From: Geofilum rubicundum JCM 15548
GTDB taxonomy: Bacteria; Bacteroidota; Bacteroidia; Bacteroidales; Marinilabiliaceae
DNA: 64,000 nucleotides
Direction of reading: 5' to 3'
Assembly: GCF_000974365.1 (NCBI RefSeq)
Contig: NZ_BAZW01000007.1
Coordinates: 97,410-161,409, forward strand
The position numbers were made by a program, and so were the translations under genes. The notes beneath the pieces were generated by a model. The model ran no database searches and was not told the DNA's origin. It worked only from the letters and a program-made list of their open reading frames with translations. Each line of letters begins with the position of its first letter. The stretch's first letter is position 1. Positions 9,706 to 18,659 of this stretch are shown in pieces.

Positions 9706-11046
9706 TTAATTCAGACCGTATTTTTCCATTTTATTGTACAAAGTCTTTCGGTCGATGTTGAGTAAGCGGGCCGCTTTGGATTTATTTCCTCTGGCATCTT
9801 CGAGAACCCTTGCTATTTGCTCTTTTTCAGTTAATTCCTGAATGGCCTTAAGGTCTGTTTGGTTTTCAGGCCGGGTTTTGCTGTTGACCATTGAATGCAG
9901 CATTTCTTCAGGCAAAAGTTCCGTGGTGGCTTCTTTGCCTGTGGATAACAGCACCATTCGCCGAATGGTGTTTCTGAGTTCGCGGAGATTTCCCGGCCAA
10001 TCATAATTCCTGAACATTTGAATGGCATCCGGTGCCAGCCGCTCAACGTCTCTGGTTAAATCATTATTGGCCTCACGTATGAAGAACTCGACAAAGAGTT
10101 GCATGTCTTCCTCACGTTCCCGAAGGGGCGGAACAAATATTTTAAATTCGTTGATTCTGTGGTACAAATCTTCTCTGAATTCACCCTCGCGGACACTCTC
10201 CATGAGGTTTTCATTGGTAGCAGCAATCAGGCGAATATCTACCGGAATCAATTGCTCACTGCCTACTGGCTGAATGACTTTTTCCTGAATGGCCCTTAAG
10301 AGTTTTATTTGTACTTCGTAGGAGAGGTTCCCGATCTCGTCCAGAAATAGCGTGCCGCCGGATGCGGTTTCAAACTGTCCTCTTTTGTCGATCAAGGCGC
10401 CTGTGAATGCGCCCTTGACATAGCCAAACAACTCACCAGCTGCCAAATCGCGGGACAGAACCCCACAGTCGATGGGCACAAAAGGTTTGGCAGCTCTTTT
10501 ACTGGCCTCATGAATGGCGCGGGCAACATATTCTTTACCGGTACCACTTTCACCCTGAATAATGACAGACATGTCGGTAGGCGCCACCAATTTGATGAAT
10601 TCCTGTAATTTGGCAGCCTTGGTACTGGTCCCTTTCACATACTTGTCCTCCTTGGACACGGGTTTGCTTAAGGGGGCTTTCTGATCCGTTTTGGCCAGTA
10701 ATTGCTTTAAAATCATTAATAACTCATCGGGATTGACTGGTTTGGTGATGTAATCGGCAGCGCCCATTTTCATGGCGCGTACCACCGTTCTTACGTCATG
10801 AAAACCCGTCATTATTACTACATGGCCGGTGTTGGACTTCGATCGGATGGTTTCAAGAAGGTCGAGCCCGGTTCCATCAGGAAGGCGGTAGTCGAGCAGG
10901 TAAAGGTCGAACTGTTGCTTTTGTATGGATGAATTGGCGTCCTTGAGGTTGGTAGATAAAGTAACTTCAAATCCTTTTTTGGTTAAGAAGTTGTTTAGTA
11001 TTCGGGCAAAAGCTATATCATCTTCTAAAATCAGCAGTTTGGTCAT
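9706..11046 (-). CDS. Sigma54-dependent NtrC-family response regulator
   Basis: 446-residue activator. The receiver has phospho-acceptor Asp52 (LYLLDYRLPDGTG) and acidic pair Glu8-Asp9-Asp10. The AAA+ domain has Walker A GESGTGKE (165-172), the sigma54-contacting GAFTGA loop (212-217) and Walker B GTLFLDEIG (231-239). A C-terminal Fis-type helix-turn-helix follows (GNKSKAARLLNIDRKTLYNKM). All key residues are present, so it should open sigma54 promoters when phosphorylated. It faces the hybrid kinase gene with only 7 bases between stops. A sigma54-type promoter sits upstream of lon in this window, but a link between the two is only a guess. Confidence 0.92.
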   Translation of the reverse strand: MTKLLILEDDIAFARILNNFLTKKGFEVTLSTNLKDANSSIQKQQFDLYLLDYRLPDGTGLDLLETIRSKSNTGHVVIMTGFHDVRTVVRAMKMGAADYITKPVNPDELLMILKQLLAKTDQKAPLSKPVSKEDKYVKGTSTKAAKLQEFIKLVAPTDMSVIIQGESGTGKEYVARAIHEASKRAAKPFVPIDCGVLSRDLAAGELFGYVKGAFTGALIDKRGQFETASGGTLFLDEIGNLSYEVQIKLLRAIQEKVIQPVGSEQLIPVDIRLIAATNENLMESVREGEFREDLYHRINEFKIFVPPLREREEDMQLFVEFFIREANNDLTRDVERLAPDAIQMFRNYDWPGNLRELRNTIRRMVLLSTGKEATTELLPEEMLHSMVNSKTRPENQTDLKAIQELTEKEQIARVLEDARGNKSKAARLLNIDRKTLYNKMEKYGLN

Positions 11047-11175
11047 TGAAGTAAAGTTTGTTGTTAAGGGCCTCTAGGAAAAGCATTTCTTCGTTTGGAA
11101 ATTTTACGCTAAGATAGAAAAAATGCATGGCTCCTTGGTGATTTTGTCCGCGTTTTTGTCGGCCTACTACCATAG

Positions 11176-11207
11176 AAAAAGCCGGAATCGTTATTCCGGC
11201 TTCTTTC
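11176..11207 (-). terminator. Terminator of the PepSY-like gene
   Basis: GCCGGAAT-cgtt-ATTCCGGC hairpin followed, on the minus strand, by a T-run; 38 bases past the stop codon of the upstream minus-strand gene. Confidence 0.7.
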
Positions 11208-11244
11208 CCCAAAACTAAACTTGAATTTACCCCAATGTCAGTAA

Positions 11245-11556
11245 TTACTTAATTTCGCCTTCTGGCGTGATTTTTTTGGTTTTAGTTTCTTCGCCTTTGG
11301 TCAATTTCACCACATAAAGTGTTTTTTCTTCATCGGTGATTAAGGCAGCTTCACTAATGACCCATCCTTCGTCCACTTTAGCCTGAAGGGCTTCGGTGAC
11401 AGCTTCCGGAAGGTCAGCTACTTCAACGGGTGTTTTTGACACCTCTTGCTCCACAACGACTGCGTTGGTGTTTTCCACTACGGTGTTGGCCGCAAAGCCA
11501 ACAGTTGTGAAAAGACCTAAAGCCAGTGCGAGAGATAATACATTTAACTTTTTCAT
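11245..11556 (-). CDS. Small exported PepSY-like protein
   Basis: About 103-residue exported protein. A signal peptide (MKKLNVLSLALALGLFTTVGFAA) is followed by a spacer and a PepSY-like beta fold (DLPEAVTEALQAKVDEGWVISEA, then TLYVVKLTKGEETKTKKITPEGEI). Such proteins are common in Bacteroidota envelopes, and their function is usually unknown. I use ATG 11556 rather than the TTG two codons upstream. It is a single gene with its own terminator. Confidence 0.7.
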   Translation of the reverse strand: MKKLNVLSLALALGLFTTVGFAANTVVENTNAVVVEQEVSKTPVEVADLPEAVTEALQAKVDEGWVISEAALITDEEKTLYVVKLTKGEETKTKKITPEGEIK

Positions 11557-11812
11557 AATCAATCAATTTTAATATTACAATCTATTATTACTTGTGAGAG
11601 TACCTAAACACATGTCATAATCATGCCATGTTTGAGTCAGGTCTGTAATTCGCTTGCCGATAGCATTTTGCGCCATAAACTGTCTTTTTGAGTAGTGTGT
11701 ATGGGGTGTGGAGTATGGGGATTTATTCCACAAAAAAACGGGTCGCATAATTATGGATTAAAATAAAAAGATACGTTTCTTTGTTAGGCGGGTCATTTGA
11801 GTTATATGTATA

Positions 11813-12762
11813 ATGGAAATTAATATGGAAAATATGGAAAATTTAGTCAGTTCTGAATTTTGGCAAAGATTGTTCTCATCACTAATGGATTGGATCATCA
11901 TTGAATTGCCTGGAATTTTTATTCTGGCACTGGTGTTGGTTTTGTTAACCAGAGGCATCAATATGGGCATTAATCAATTTAAAAAAGTGTTGCTGCGACG
12001 TGCCGAGCAAGATGAGAAAGTGGACAGTCTGGAAGCAGCCAAACGCATCAATACGCTTACAGACATTCTTATGGCGGTTGTTAAGGTGACCTTATACACG
12101 GTTTTCATCATTATGTTGATGAGCAAGTTTGGCGTAGATGTGGGGCCTTTACTGGCCAGTGCCGGTATTATTGGTCTGGCGGTTGGTTTTGGCGCCCAGG
12201 AATTGGTTCGGGATTATATTTCGGGCTTTTTTATGTTGCTGGAAGATCAGATTAGAACGGGTGATGTGGCCATTATTAATGGCACGGGTGGACTGGTGGA
12301 ACGCATTGAATTGAGAACGATTACCCTTCGCGACCTTTCGGGCGTAACCCACGTCTTTCAGAACGGGAAAATCAGCACCTTGCCAATATGACCAAAGACT
12401 GGTCGGCCATGGTGTTTGATATCGGCGTGGCGTATAAGGAAGATGTGGATGAGGTGATGAAGGTAATGGCTGAGGTTGGGGACGACCTGATCAATGATGA
12501 GGTATTTAAACTAAAGATTCTGGAACCGCTGGAAATCTCTGGATTGAATGAGTTTGGCAACAGTGCCTTGGTTATTCGGGCACGGTTAAAGACGCGCCCT
12601 GGTGAGCAATGGACCGTTGGCAGGGAATTTCGCCGACGCTTAAAAATCGCATTTGATAAGCAGGGCATTGAAATACCGTTCCCACATACCACCGTCTATT
12701 GGGGAGATGAAATCAACCCATTAAAATTGCAAGTGGATAGAGGGGAAAAGGAGATGTCCTGA
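11813..12762 (+). CDS. MscS-family mechanosensitive channel, one frameshift
   Basis: Small-conductance mechanosensitive channel of the inner membrane. The first segment has an N-terminal helix, a second helix, and the pore-lining helix with the glycine/alanine pattern (LLASAGIIGLAVGFGAQELVRDYISGFF), then the beta domain (ITLRDLSGVTHVFQNGKIST). The frame breaks at about 12383: adding one base gives STLANMTKDWSAMVFDIGVAY, the usual MscS continuation, and the C-terminal cytoplasmic domain follows in the frame starting near 12388. With the base restored the protein is about 316 residues, normal for the family. It ends at a perfect palindrome shared with convergent pheS. Confidence 0.85.
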
Positions 12763-12772
12763 TGACGGTCCT

Positions 12773-12820
12773 AAACAAATAGAAAAAGCGCGGTGATCAC
12801 CGCGCTTTTTCTATTTGTTT
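12773..12820. terminator. 48-base perfect palindrome, bidirectional terminator
   Basis: Perfect inverted repeat centred at 12796/12797 (central GTGATCAC, inner arms AAAAAGCGCGGT / ACCGCGCTTTTT). It lies between the convergent mscS-like and pheS genes and carries T-runs on both strands. Confidence 0.8.
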
Positions 12821-12914
12821 TAAATTGACATCTTCCTTCAGAGGGTGACTGATTCATTGGTAAACGGCTCCGCAAAAAAAAACCTGGTTATTAAATGTTG
12901 GGCCGTATCCTATT

Positions 12915-13934
12915 TTACAGCGCCGATTTGAATTGTTCCAGAAAACGAATGTCATTTTCAAAAAACAGGCGTATGTCTTTGATTTGGTATTTGAGAACAG
13001 CAATACGTTCGATGCCCATACCAAAAGCAAAACCGGTATATTTTTTAGGATCGATGTGGCAATTGTCCAATACATTGGGGTCCACCATGCCACAGCCCAA
13101 AATCTCCACCCAGCCGGTGTTTTTGCACATGGTGCAACCGGCCCCTCCGCACAGGGTGCAAGAAATATCCATTTCTGCCGAAGGCTCCGTAAAGGGGAAA
13201 TAGGATGGGCGCAGACGAATCTGCGTCTCCTGCCCGAACATTTCTTTGGCAAAATAGAGCAGGGTCTGTCTCAGGTCGGCAAAGGAGACATCCTGGTCGA
13301 TATAAAGTCCCTCCACCTGATGGAAAATGCAGTGTGCTCTGGCCGAGATGGCTTCATTTCGAAAAACACGTCCCGGAAAAATGGCTCTGATGGGCGGCTC
13401 TTGCTGCTCCATCACCCGCACTTGCACAGAGGAGGTATGTGTGCGTAACAATACATCCGGGTCTTTATGGATGAAAAAGGTGTCCTGCATATCCCTGGCC
13501 GGGTGTTCCGGCGGAAAATTAAGGGCAGAAAACACGTGCCAGTCGTCCTCTATCTCCGGACCTTCCGCCACCGTAAAGCCCAATCGGGCGAATATGTCCA
13601 CAATCTGATTGCGCACCACCGACAGCGGGTGGCGGCCCCCAAGGGGAAAGGATGTGCCGGGTAATGTCAGGTCGCTTCCCGATCCGGATGGCTCGGCATT
13701 TTCAAATTGGTCCCTGAGCTGCTGAATGGTCGATTGAGCTTCCGTTTTCAGTTCATTCAATGCCATGCCTACCGCTTTCTTTTCATGGGGAGGAACACTT
13801 TTAAAGTCCTCAAAAAGACTGGATACCAGTCCTTTTTTACTCAAATATTTGATTCTTAATTCCTCGGCCTGCGCAGCGCTTTCGGCTTTCAGACTTTTTA
13901 TTTCAGTTAATAAGGCCTCAATTTTATTCAGCAT
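12915..13934 (-). CDS. pheS: Phenylalanine--tRNA ligase alpha subunit
   Basis: Class II aminoacyl-tRNA synthetase subunit that charges tRNA-Phe, acting as an alpha2beta2 tetramer with PheT, which is not in the window. It has the N-terminal coiled-coil arm that binds tRNA, class II motif 2 (FPGRVFRNEAISARAHCIFHQ) and motif 3 near the C-terminus (GFAFGMGIERIAVLKY). Its 339 residues match the family length. A CxxC-type stretch (CTLCGGAGCTMCKNTGW) precedes motif 3, as is common in PheS. Single gene, minus strand. Confidence 0.95.
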   Translation of the reverse strand: MLNKIEALLTEIKSLKAESAAQAEELRIKYLSKKGLVSSLFEDFKSVPPHEKKAVGMALNELKTEAQSTIQQLRDQFENAEPSGSGSDLTLPGTSFPLGGRHPLSVVRNQIVDIFARLGFTVAEGPEIEDDWHVFSALNFPPEHPARDMQDTFFIHKDPDVLLRTHTSSVQVRVMEQQEPPIRAIFPGRVFRNEAISARAHCIFHQVEGLYIDQDVSFADLRQTLLYFAKEMFGQETQIRLRPSYFPFTEPSAEMDISCTLCGGAGCTMCKNTGWVEILGCGMVDPNVLDNCHIDPKKYTGFAFGMGIERIAVLKYQIKDIRLFFENDIRFLEQFKSAL

Positions 13935-14106
13935 GGAAACATCTTTTTATAATCCTGAAACAGATTTTTTAATATTTTGAAGCACAAAAATAAGAATAAT
14001 ACGGTCGGTTAGCGCCATAAATTGAGAGAAATGTAATGGTTTTGAAACAAAACCAGGTCCGCTTAAGCAGCCAAGTGTAAGCCAGACTGGCTGTTTTTAA
14101 AGGGAT

Positions 14107-14936
14107 TTAGGCCGATTGTTTTAGACGCAGCTGAATAGAGTGGACCGCTTTAAGCATTAAGTATTGAAGGGTCAAACTAAAAATGATGGTGGCGCCGGAA
14201 GGGATGTTCATGGCATAGGCGGCCAACAAGCCTACCAATGAACCTACCAACCCAAAAATAATGGCCAGTCCCACAATTTTTCGAAATTGCTGGGTGTAAA
14301 GCATGGCTGTGGTCTGGGGGATGGTAAACAGGCTTAGAACCAGAATGATGCCCATGGCGCGAATGCTGACGACTATGGCCAGTGCTACCAGGATGGCCAT
14401 GGTGTATCGGAAGATGGCCACCTTCAGACCATTGATTTTTGAAAATTCGGCATCAAAGGCACTGTATAGAATGGGCCGGTAAAATATCAAAAAGAACAGG
14501 CCGGTTAAGAGGGTCAGCGCCAGTATGGCATACACATCGGCCAATCCTACTGAGAGGATGCTGCCAAACAGAAAGCTCATGAGGTTGGGGGCATAACCGG
14601 GGGTTAAAAAAACGAAGATGATTCCCAGGGCCATGCCCAGCGACCAAAGGATGGCTATGGCACTGTCTTCTCGCATTTTGCCCTTGTTGGAAATCCATTC
14701 GATACCCGTACCGGTCAGGATGGCGAAGAAGGCGGCACCTAAAAAAGGGTTCAGACCCATGTAGTAGCAATGCCAATTCCGCCGAAGGAGGCATGGGTAA
14801 TACCTCCGCTGATAAAGACATTTTTGCGCGCCACGATATAGGTACCGATGATGGCCGATAGAATGCTGATTAAAAGGGAGGCATAAAGGGCATTCTGAAA
14901 AAATGTATATTGAAACAGTTGGATAAAATCGTTCAT
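14107..14936 (-). CDS. znuB: Zinc/manganese-type ABC transporter permease, one frameshift
   Basis: Inner-membrane permease of a cation ABC importer. The N-terminal piece starts at ATG 14936, sharing ATGA with the stop of the ATPase gene, which indicates translational coupling. The frame breaks at about 14762: one missing T in a TT pair converts the expected GIGIAYYMGLNPFLGAAFF into a premature stop. The remainder (14107-14760) has about six to seven membrane helices and the family segment RAMGIILVLSLFTIPQTTA. With the base restored the protein is about 276 residues, normal for ZnuB/TroC. It is the last gene of the zur-znuA-znuC-znuB operon. Confidence 0.85.
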
Positions 14937-15676
14937 TGGTCGTGTTTGTTTAATACGCGGTGGGGAATATTTCCATGGGCTATCACATCTATGGGGCAAT
15001 TGTAAACCTTTAGCAGTTCAGCCGTTAAGGTGTTGGAGGCGTGGTAGTGTAACTGGCTGTTGACACAGGCGATGGTTTTAACCAGCGACGAAATCGTGCC
15101 CACATCGTGTGACACCAGTAAAATGGCCATCTCTTGATTGAGTTCCTGTAGCCATTGGTAAAGTTCTCCTTCAAAGTTTTTGTCCACGTAGGTATTGGGT
15201 TCATCCAATACCAAAAGATCGGGTTGGTTGATAAGTGCCCGGCAAAGCAAAACGCGTTGCAATTGTCCGCCCGACAATTCTCCGATGGGGCTGTCTTTGT
15301 AATCAATTAAACCGGTTTTTGTGAGGAGTTGGCCGACTTCCTGCTTTTGCGCTTTCTGAAGTAGGGGCCACCACTGGTTTTTTATTTTTAAGCCGGATTC
15401 CACCACCTCTTTAACGCTAATGGGGAAGGTTCGGTCTATCTGTGAGGCCTGCGGCAAATAGCCGATCTTTATTTTTCCTGAGGGGAATTTGACTTGTCCC
15501 TTAAAAGGCTGAATCAGTCCCAACAGCACTTTTATCATCGTCGTTTTGCCGCCTCCGTTAGGTCCAATCACCCCAATGAAGTCGTTGGGCTTTACCGTGA
15601 GTGATACATCCCGAAGCACGGTTTCGCCGTTATAGCCTGCGGTGATGTGGTCGAGTTGTGCTAAAGTACTACTCAT
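14933..15676 (-). CDS. znuC: Zinc ABC transporter ATP-binding protein
   Basis: ATPase that powers metal import through the adjacent permease. Walker A GPNGGGKTT, signature LSGGQLQRVLLCRAL and Walker B LLVLDEPNTYVD are all intact. At 247 residues it fits the family. It overlaps the upstream substrate-binding protein gene by 8 bases and the downstream permease gene by 4, so the three genes are tightly coupled. The Fur-family repressor at the head of the operon and the His-rich binding protein point to zinc. Confidence 0.92.
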   Translation of the reverse strand: MSSTLAQLDHITAGYNGETVLRDVSLTVKPNDFIGVIGPNGGGKTTMIKVLLGLIQPFKGQVKFPSGKIKIGYLPQASQIDRTFPISVKEVVESGLKIKNQWWPLLQKAQKQEVGQLLTKTGLIDYKDSPIGELSGGQLQRVLLCRALINQPDLLVLDEPNTYVDKNFEGELYQWLQELNQEMAILLVSHDVGTISSLVKTIACVNSQLHYHASNTLTAELLKVYNCPIDVIAHGNIPHRVLNKHDQ

Positions 15677-16583
15677 TCAGATGGTTTTGAAGCGTTTGGG
15701 TCAGTTCTTCCATGGCCTCTGACCAATTGTAGGCCATGGGATTTATTTGCACCAGTGCAATGCCGGCTTCGTCACTGATGGTCCGGGCATTGCGGATATC
15801 ATACTCCTCCTGAATAAAGATGACCGGAATGGATTCGTCCCTGGCTTTTTTTATGATTGTGGCGAGATAGGCCGGAGAGGGCTCTTTGCCATCTTGCTCT
15901 ACAGCCGTCTGCACAAGGCCATAATCCCGGGCCAGGTAGCTTAAGGCTGGGTGAAAAATAAGGAATTCTTTTTTGGGCAGCTGACGGGTAACGGCCGTCA
16001 GGCGTTCATCGGTTTGACCAACCCTTAGAAGCAAGTCTTCGTAATTGGCATCAATGGTGCTTTTCAATTCCGGAAAGGACTCAATGAGGGCTGTTTTGAT
16101 ATGGGGAAGCAGTTGTAAGACGACTTTGGGCGACATCCAAACATGGGGGTCCACACCGTGATCATGCCCGTGCCCGTGGTGGTCGTGTTCACACGCCCCT
16201 GCAATAAGTTCTATATGATCCGATAGAATGACCGTTTTCATCTCTTTGTTCAGTTCTCCCAGTCGCGACATCCAGGCCTCTTCGTACCCCAGATGCCCTA
16301 TGCCCATATACATTTTAGAGTCGGAGAGTTTTTTAAACTGCATAGAAGTGGGTGAGTAGGTGGCGTGACTGGAGCCCGGGGGAACCATCACATTCACCTC
16401 AACGCCTTCGTTGGTGAGCACATCTATGAAATATTTCTGAGGCAGTATGCTGACCGTTATCAGTTTTTGGTTGCTTTCTGTTCTGTTACAACCTGATGCA
16501 ACAGCGATAACGAGAAGAAGGACCGTCATTAGGCGTAAAACTTGTTTTTGGTTGGAGGAAAGCTGGTCGATGGTTCGTTTCAT
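15669..16583 (-). CDS. znuA: Zinc ABC transporter substrate-binding lipoprotein
   Basis: Cluster A-I metal-binding protein. It has a signal peptide ending in a lipobox (VIAVASGC, Cys32), so it is a lipoprotein facing the periplasm. Metal-ligand segments are visible: the SSHATY histidine (73), a His/Asp-rich loop (HDHHGHGHDHG, about 133-143) that is characteristic of zinc-type ZnuA, DPHVWMSP, FHPALSYLARDYG and a C-terminal Asp/Glu region. Length 304 is normal. It is 21 bases downstream of the Fur-family gene and overlaps znuC. Confidence 0.9.
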   Translation of the reverse strand: MKRTIDQLSSNQKQVLRLMTVLLLVIAVASGCNRTESNQKLITVSILPQKYFIDVLTNEGVEVNVMVPPGSSHATYSPTSMQFKKLSDSKMYMGIGHLGYEEAWMSRLGELNKEMKTVILSDHIELIAGACEHDHHGHGHDHGVDPHVWMSPKVVLQLLPHIKTALIESFPELKSTIDANYEDLLLRVGQTDERLTAVTRQLPKKEFLIFHPALSYLARDYGLVQTAVEQDGKEPSPAYLATIIKKARDESIPVIFIQEEYDIRNARTISDEAGIALVQINPMAYNWSEAMEELTQTLQNHLNE

Positions 16584-16604
16584 ATATCTATTATTACAGT
16601 GTTA

Positions 16605-17057
16605 TTAATCTTTTAAAGGCTCCTCGGGTTTTTGGGGGATATTGCAAAGATCACAAACCCCTTCAATGATTAAATGACTCGATTGAATCACAAAACCTCC
16701 GGGTAGCATGTTTTCTTCTATTTTTACCTGTGGCATACATAGTAATTTGTCGCAATGGGAGCAATGAAAATGCGGGTGATCCACTTTTTTATGCGCACCT
16801 GCCAGTTTGTATTTAACGGTTTGTGCGTCCATGGGTATTTGATGAATCACTTGTTTTTCCATCAATAGGCGTAGATTGCGGTACAGGGTCACACGATCTA
16901 CCGACCCCAACTCCTGTTCCAACGCTTCCTCTATTTCTTTTTGTGTCAAAGCGCTACCAGGTGTCCATAGAAGCGCCACCAATTGTCGCCTTATTTCAGT
17001 GACATTGAGTCCTTTGTCTTTAAGAAGGGAAGTGATTTCATTGATTTTTGCAACCAT
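16605..17057 (-). CDS. zur: Fur-family metal regulator, probably zinc-responsive (Zur)
   Basis: 150-residue repressor with a winged helix (about 15-75, RVTLYRNLRLLMEKQ as recognition part) and a dimerisation domain with two CxxC pairs, Cys99/102 and Cys135/138, forming the structural zinc site, plus His-rich DHPHFHC. Leading a znuABC operon it is best read as Zur rather than Fur. The start codon sits at the centre of a perfect 25-base dyad, and the promoter -7 box lies only five bases before it, so the message is probably leaderless and autoregulated (see the site at 17044-17068). The substrate preference is inferred from context. Confidence 0.88.
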   Translation of the reverse strand: MVAKINEITSLLKDKGLNVTEIRRQLVALLWTPGSALTQKEIEEALEQELGSVDRVTLYRNLRLLMEKQVIHQIPMDAQTVKYKLAGAHKKVDHPHFHCSHCDKLLCMPQVKIEENMLPGGFVIQSSHLIIEGVCDLCNIPQKPEEPLKD

Positions 17058-17092
17058 GTTGCAAAAATAGGGAGGGTTTTCGAGATATCAAA
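17044..17092 (-). promoter_or_regulatory. zur-znu promoter with overlapping dyad operator
   Basis: On the minus strand TTTG-N19-TATTTTTG is an exact Bacteroidota promoter. The -7 box is inside a perfect dyad (17044-17068) with 11-base arms ATTTTTGCAAC / GTTGCAAAAAT flanking the ATG start codon. This suits a Zur operator that blocks its own transcription. Confidence 0.75.
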
Positions 17093-17330
17093 GTTTTTTA
17101 GACTGATTTTAAATAGCTCAACGATTCATTGTCTTAAATTTTTTGATGTTAAGAATCATTTGGAGTGGCATTTGAATGGCTAATGGCGTTTGGTTTTTTC
17201 TTTAGTTGACAATATGAGGTCTTTTGGTCTAATAATCAGCGCTGTTTGTCAAATATTCCTATCATTTGGTCACCTTTACCCGTTAAGGGGGTAATGATTA
17301 GGAGTTTATGAATCAAACAATTAACAAATC

Positions 17331-17762
17331 ATGAAGAAATTATTTATAGTGATCCTTATGGGGGTATGGATGCCCGCTTTGGTCTCTGCCCAAATGGTTA
17401 ATGAATTGCACAAAACGGCTTTGGAATGTTATGAATTGAAGGATTATGCCTGTGCACAAATATATTTGCAGGATTTGGTTAAATTGGAAAAGGATCCGGA
17501 AAAACTGGCGGGTTACTGTCTCATGCTGGGAACCATATTCAGCGAGTCTGGTGAAGTAAAGGAAGCCTTTAAAAATTTCAAGGTAGCCATCAAAAAGAAT
17601 CCTCAATTGGTAGAGGCCTGGATTAAGCGCGGCATTCTTTATAGTAATGAAGGAAATGCCAGGAAGGCCTTGTCTGATTTTGAGCAGGCCCTGGAGATTG
17701 ACCCTGAGAACGAGCTGGCCTTAAGTCAGCGGGCTCAATTATTAGCAGAAAACACATATTAG
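17331..17762 (+). CDS. Exported tetratricopeptide repeat protein
   Basis: 143-residue protein with a signal peptide (MKKLFIVILMGVWMPALVSAQ) and about three TPR motifs, the last two the clearest (EAFKNFKVAIKKNPQLVEAWIKRG, KALSDFEQALEIDPENELALSQRA). TPR domains mediate protein-protein contacts; no enzymatic domain is present, and the partner is unknown. It precedes the rplU promoter and is transcribed in the same direction, but that promoter separates them. Confidence 0.75.
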   Translation: MKKLFIVILMGVWMPALVSAQMVNELHKTALECYELKDYACAQIYLQDLVKLEKDPEKLAGYCLMLGTIFSESGEVKEAFKNFKVAIKKNPQLVEAWIKRGILYSNEGNARKALSDFEQALEIDPENELALSQRAQLLAENTY

Positions 17763-17807
17763 TGTGTTTTTTATCGGTGAGGAAAGTAAAAAAGCGCTGG
17801 CAATTTG

Positions 17808-17838
17808 TTTGTTAGGAGAATTATTTTCCCTACTTTTG
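17808..17838 (+). promoter_or_regulatory. Promoter of rplU-rpmA
   Basis: TTTG (17808-17811), 19-base spacer, TACTTTTG (17831-17838): an exact match to the Bacteroidota housekeeping promoter. It leaves a leader of roughly 85 bases before rplU, with a possible GGCC-based hairpin that may take part in control. Confidence 0.85.
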
Positions 17839-17928
17839 CAGTCCGAATGAATTTCGTGGGGTAAGAAGCGGCCGGCATTTTGAGAAGATTGGCCCACCTC
17901 CGGAAAGTAACAGTAAATTTAGAAAGTG

Positions 17929-18243
17929 ATGTACGCAATTGTAACCATTGCTGGTCAGCAATTTAAAGTAGAGAAAGACCGTAAGGTTTTTGTACACCGT
18001 TTGGGTGCAGAAGAAGGTGCTTCTGTTGAATTTGACGAAGTTCTTCTGGTAGAAGATGAAAGTGGTATCACCGTAGGTGCTCCCACCCTGGCAGGAGCCA
18101 AAGTAACTGCTAAAGTTTTAGCTCATTTGAAAGGCGAAAAAGTAATCGTTTTCAAAAAGAAAAGACGCAAAGGTTACAAAAAGAAAAATGGCCACCGTCA
18201 ATACTTGAGCCAAATTCAAATCGAAGACATCCTGATTGGTTAA
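17929..18243 (+). CDS. rplU: 50S ribosomal protein L21
   Basis: L21 binds 23S rRNA on the large subunit. Signature MYAIVTIAGQQFKVEKDRKVFV at the N-terminus and a basic C-terminal loop (VIVFKKKRRKGYKKKNGHRQ) are typical. I start at ATG 17929, one codon after a GTG that is also in frame. Followed by rpmA after 20 bases, the universal rplU-rpmA order, with a strong promoter upstream. Confidence 0.97.
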   Translation: MYAIVTIAGQQFKVEKDRKVFVHRLGAEEGASVEFDEVLLVEDESGITVGAPTLAGAKVTAKVLAHLKGEKVIVFKKKRRKGYKKKNGHRQYLSQIQIEDILIG

Positions 18244-18263
18244 TCAAAAAAAATTAATGTGAT

Positions 18264-18527
18264 ATGGCACATAAGAAAGGTGTAGGTAGTTCCAAAAACG
18301 GTCGTGAGTCAGAAAGCAAGCGACTGGGAGTGAAAATCTTTGGCGGTCAGTTCGCTAAAGCCGGAAATATCATTGTACGTCAGCGTGGTACGCAACACCA
18401 CCCGGGTGACAATGTAGGTATTGGCAAAGATCATACTTTGTTTGCACTTACTGATGGTAACGTTGTTTTCCGCAAAAGGAAAGACAACCGTTCATTTATA
18501 TCAGTAGAGCCTGTTGCTGCCGAGTAA
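18264..18527 (+). CDS. rpmA: 50S ribosomal protein L27
   Basis: L27 reaches the peptidyl transferase centre. It begins [24 protein letters not shown] with the family's glycine/lysine-rich N-terminus and has no cleavable extension as in Firmicutes. Length 87 is normal. Second gene of the rplU operon, followed by a terminator at 18550-18599. Confidence 0.97.
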   Translation: MAHKKGVGSSKNGRESESKRLGVKIFGGQFAKAGNIIVRQRGTQHHPGDNVGIGKDHTLFALTDGNVVFRKRKDNRSFISVEPVAAE

Positions 18528-18549
18528 GTAACAGCAGAAAAAAGCTTTA

Positions 18550-18599
18550 AAAGTCTCCTGTTTTTGTTACTTTCGTAACAAATTCAGGAGACTTTTTTT
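18550..18599 (+). terminator. Terminator of rplU-rpmA
   Basis: Hairpin with outer stem AAGTCTCCTG / CAGGAGACTT and inner stem TGTTAC / GTAACA, followed by seven or more T. Confidence 0.85.
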
Positions 18600-18659
18600 G
18601 TGGGGTGGTGGATGCCCCGGATTTTGGACTAAAATTATACAGGATTAACAATAAGCGCT

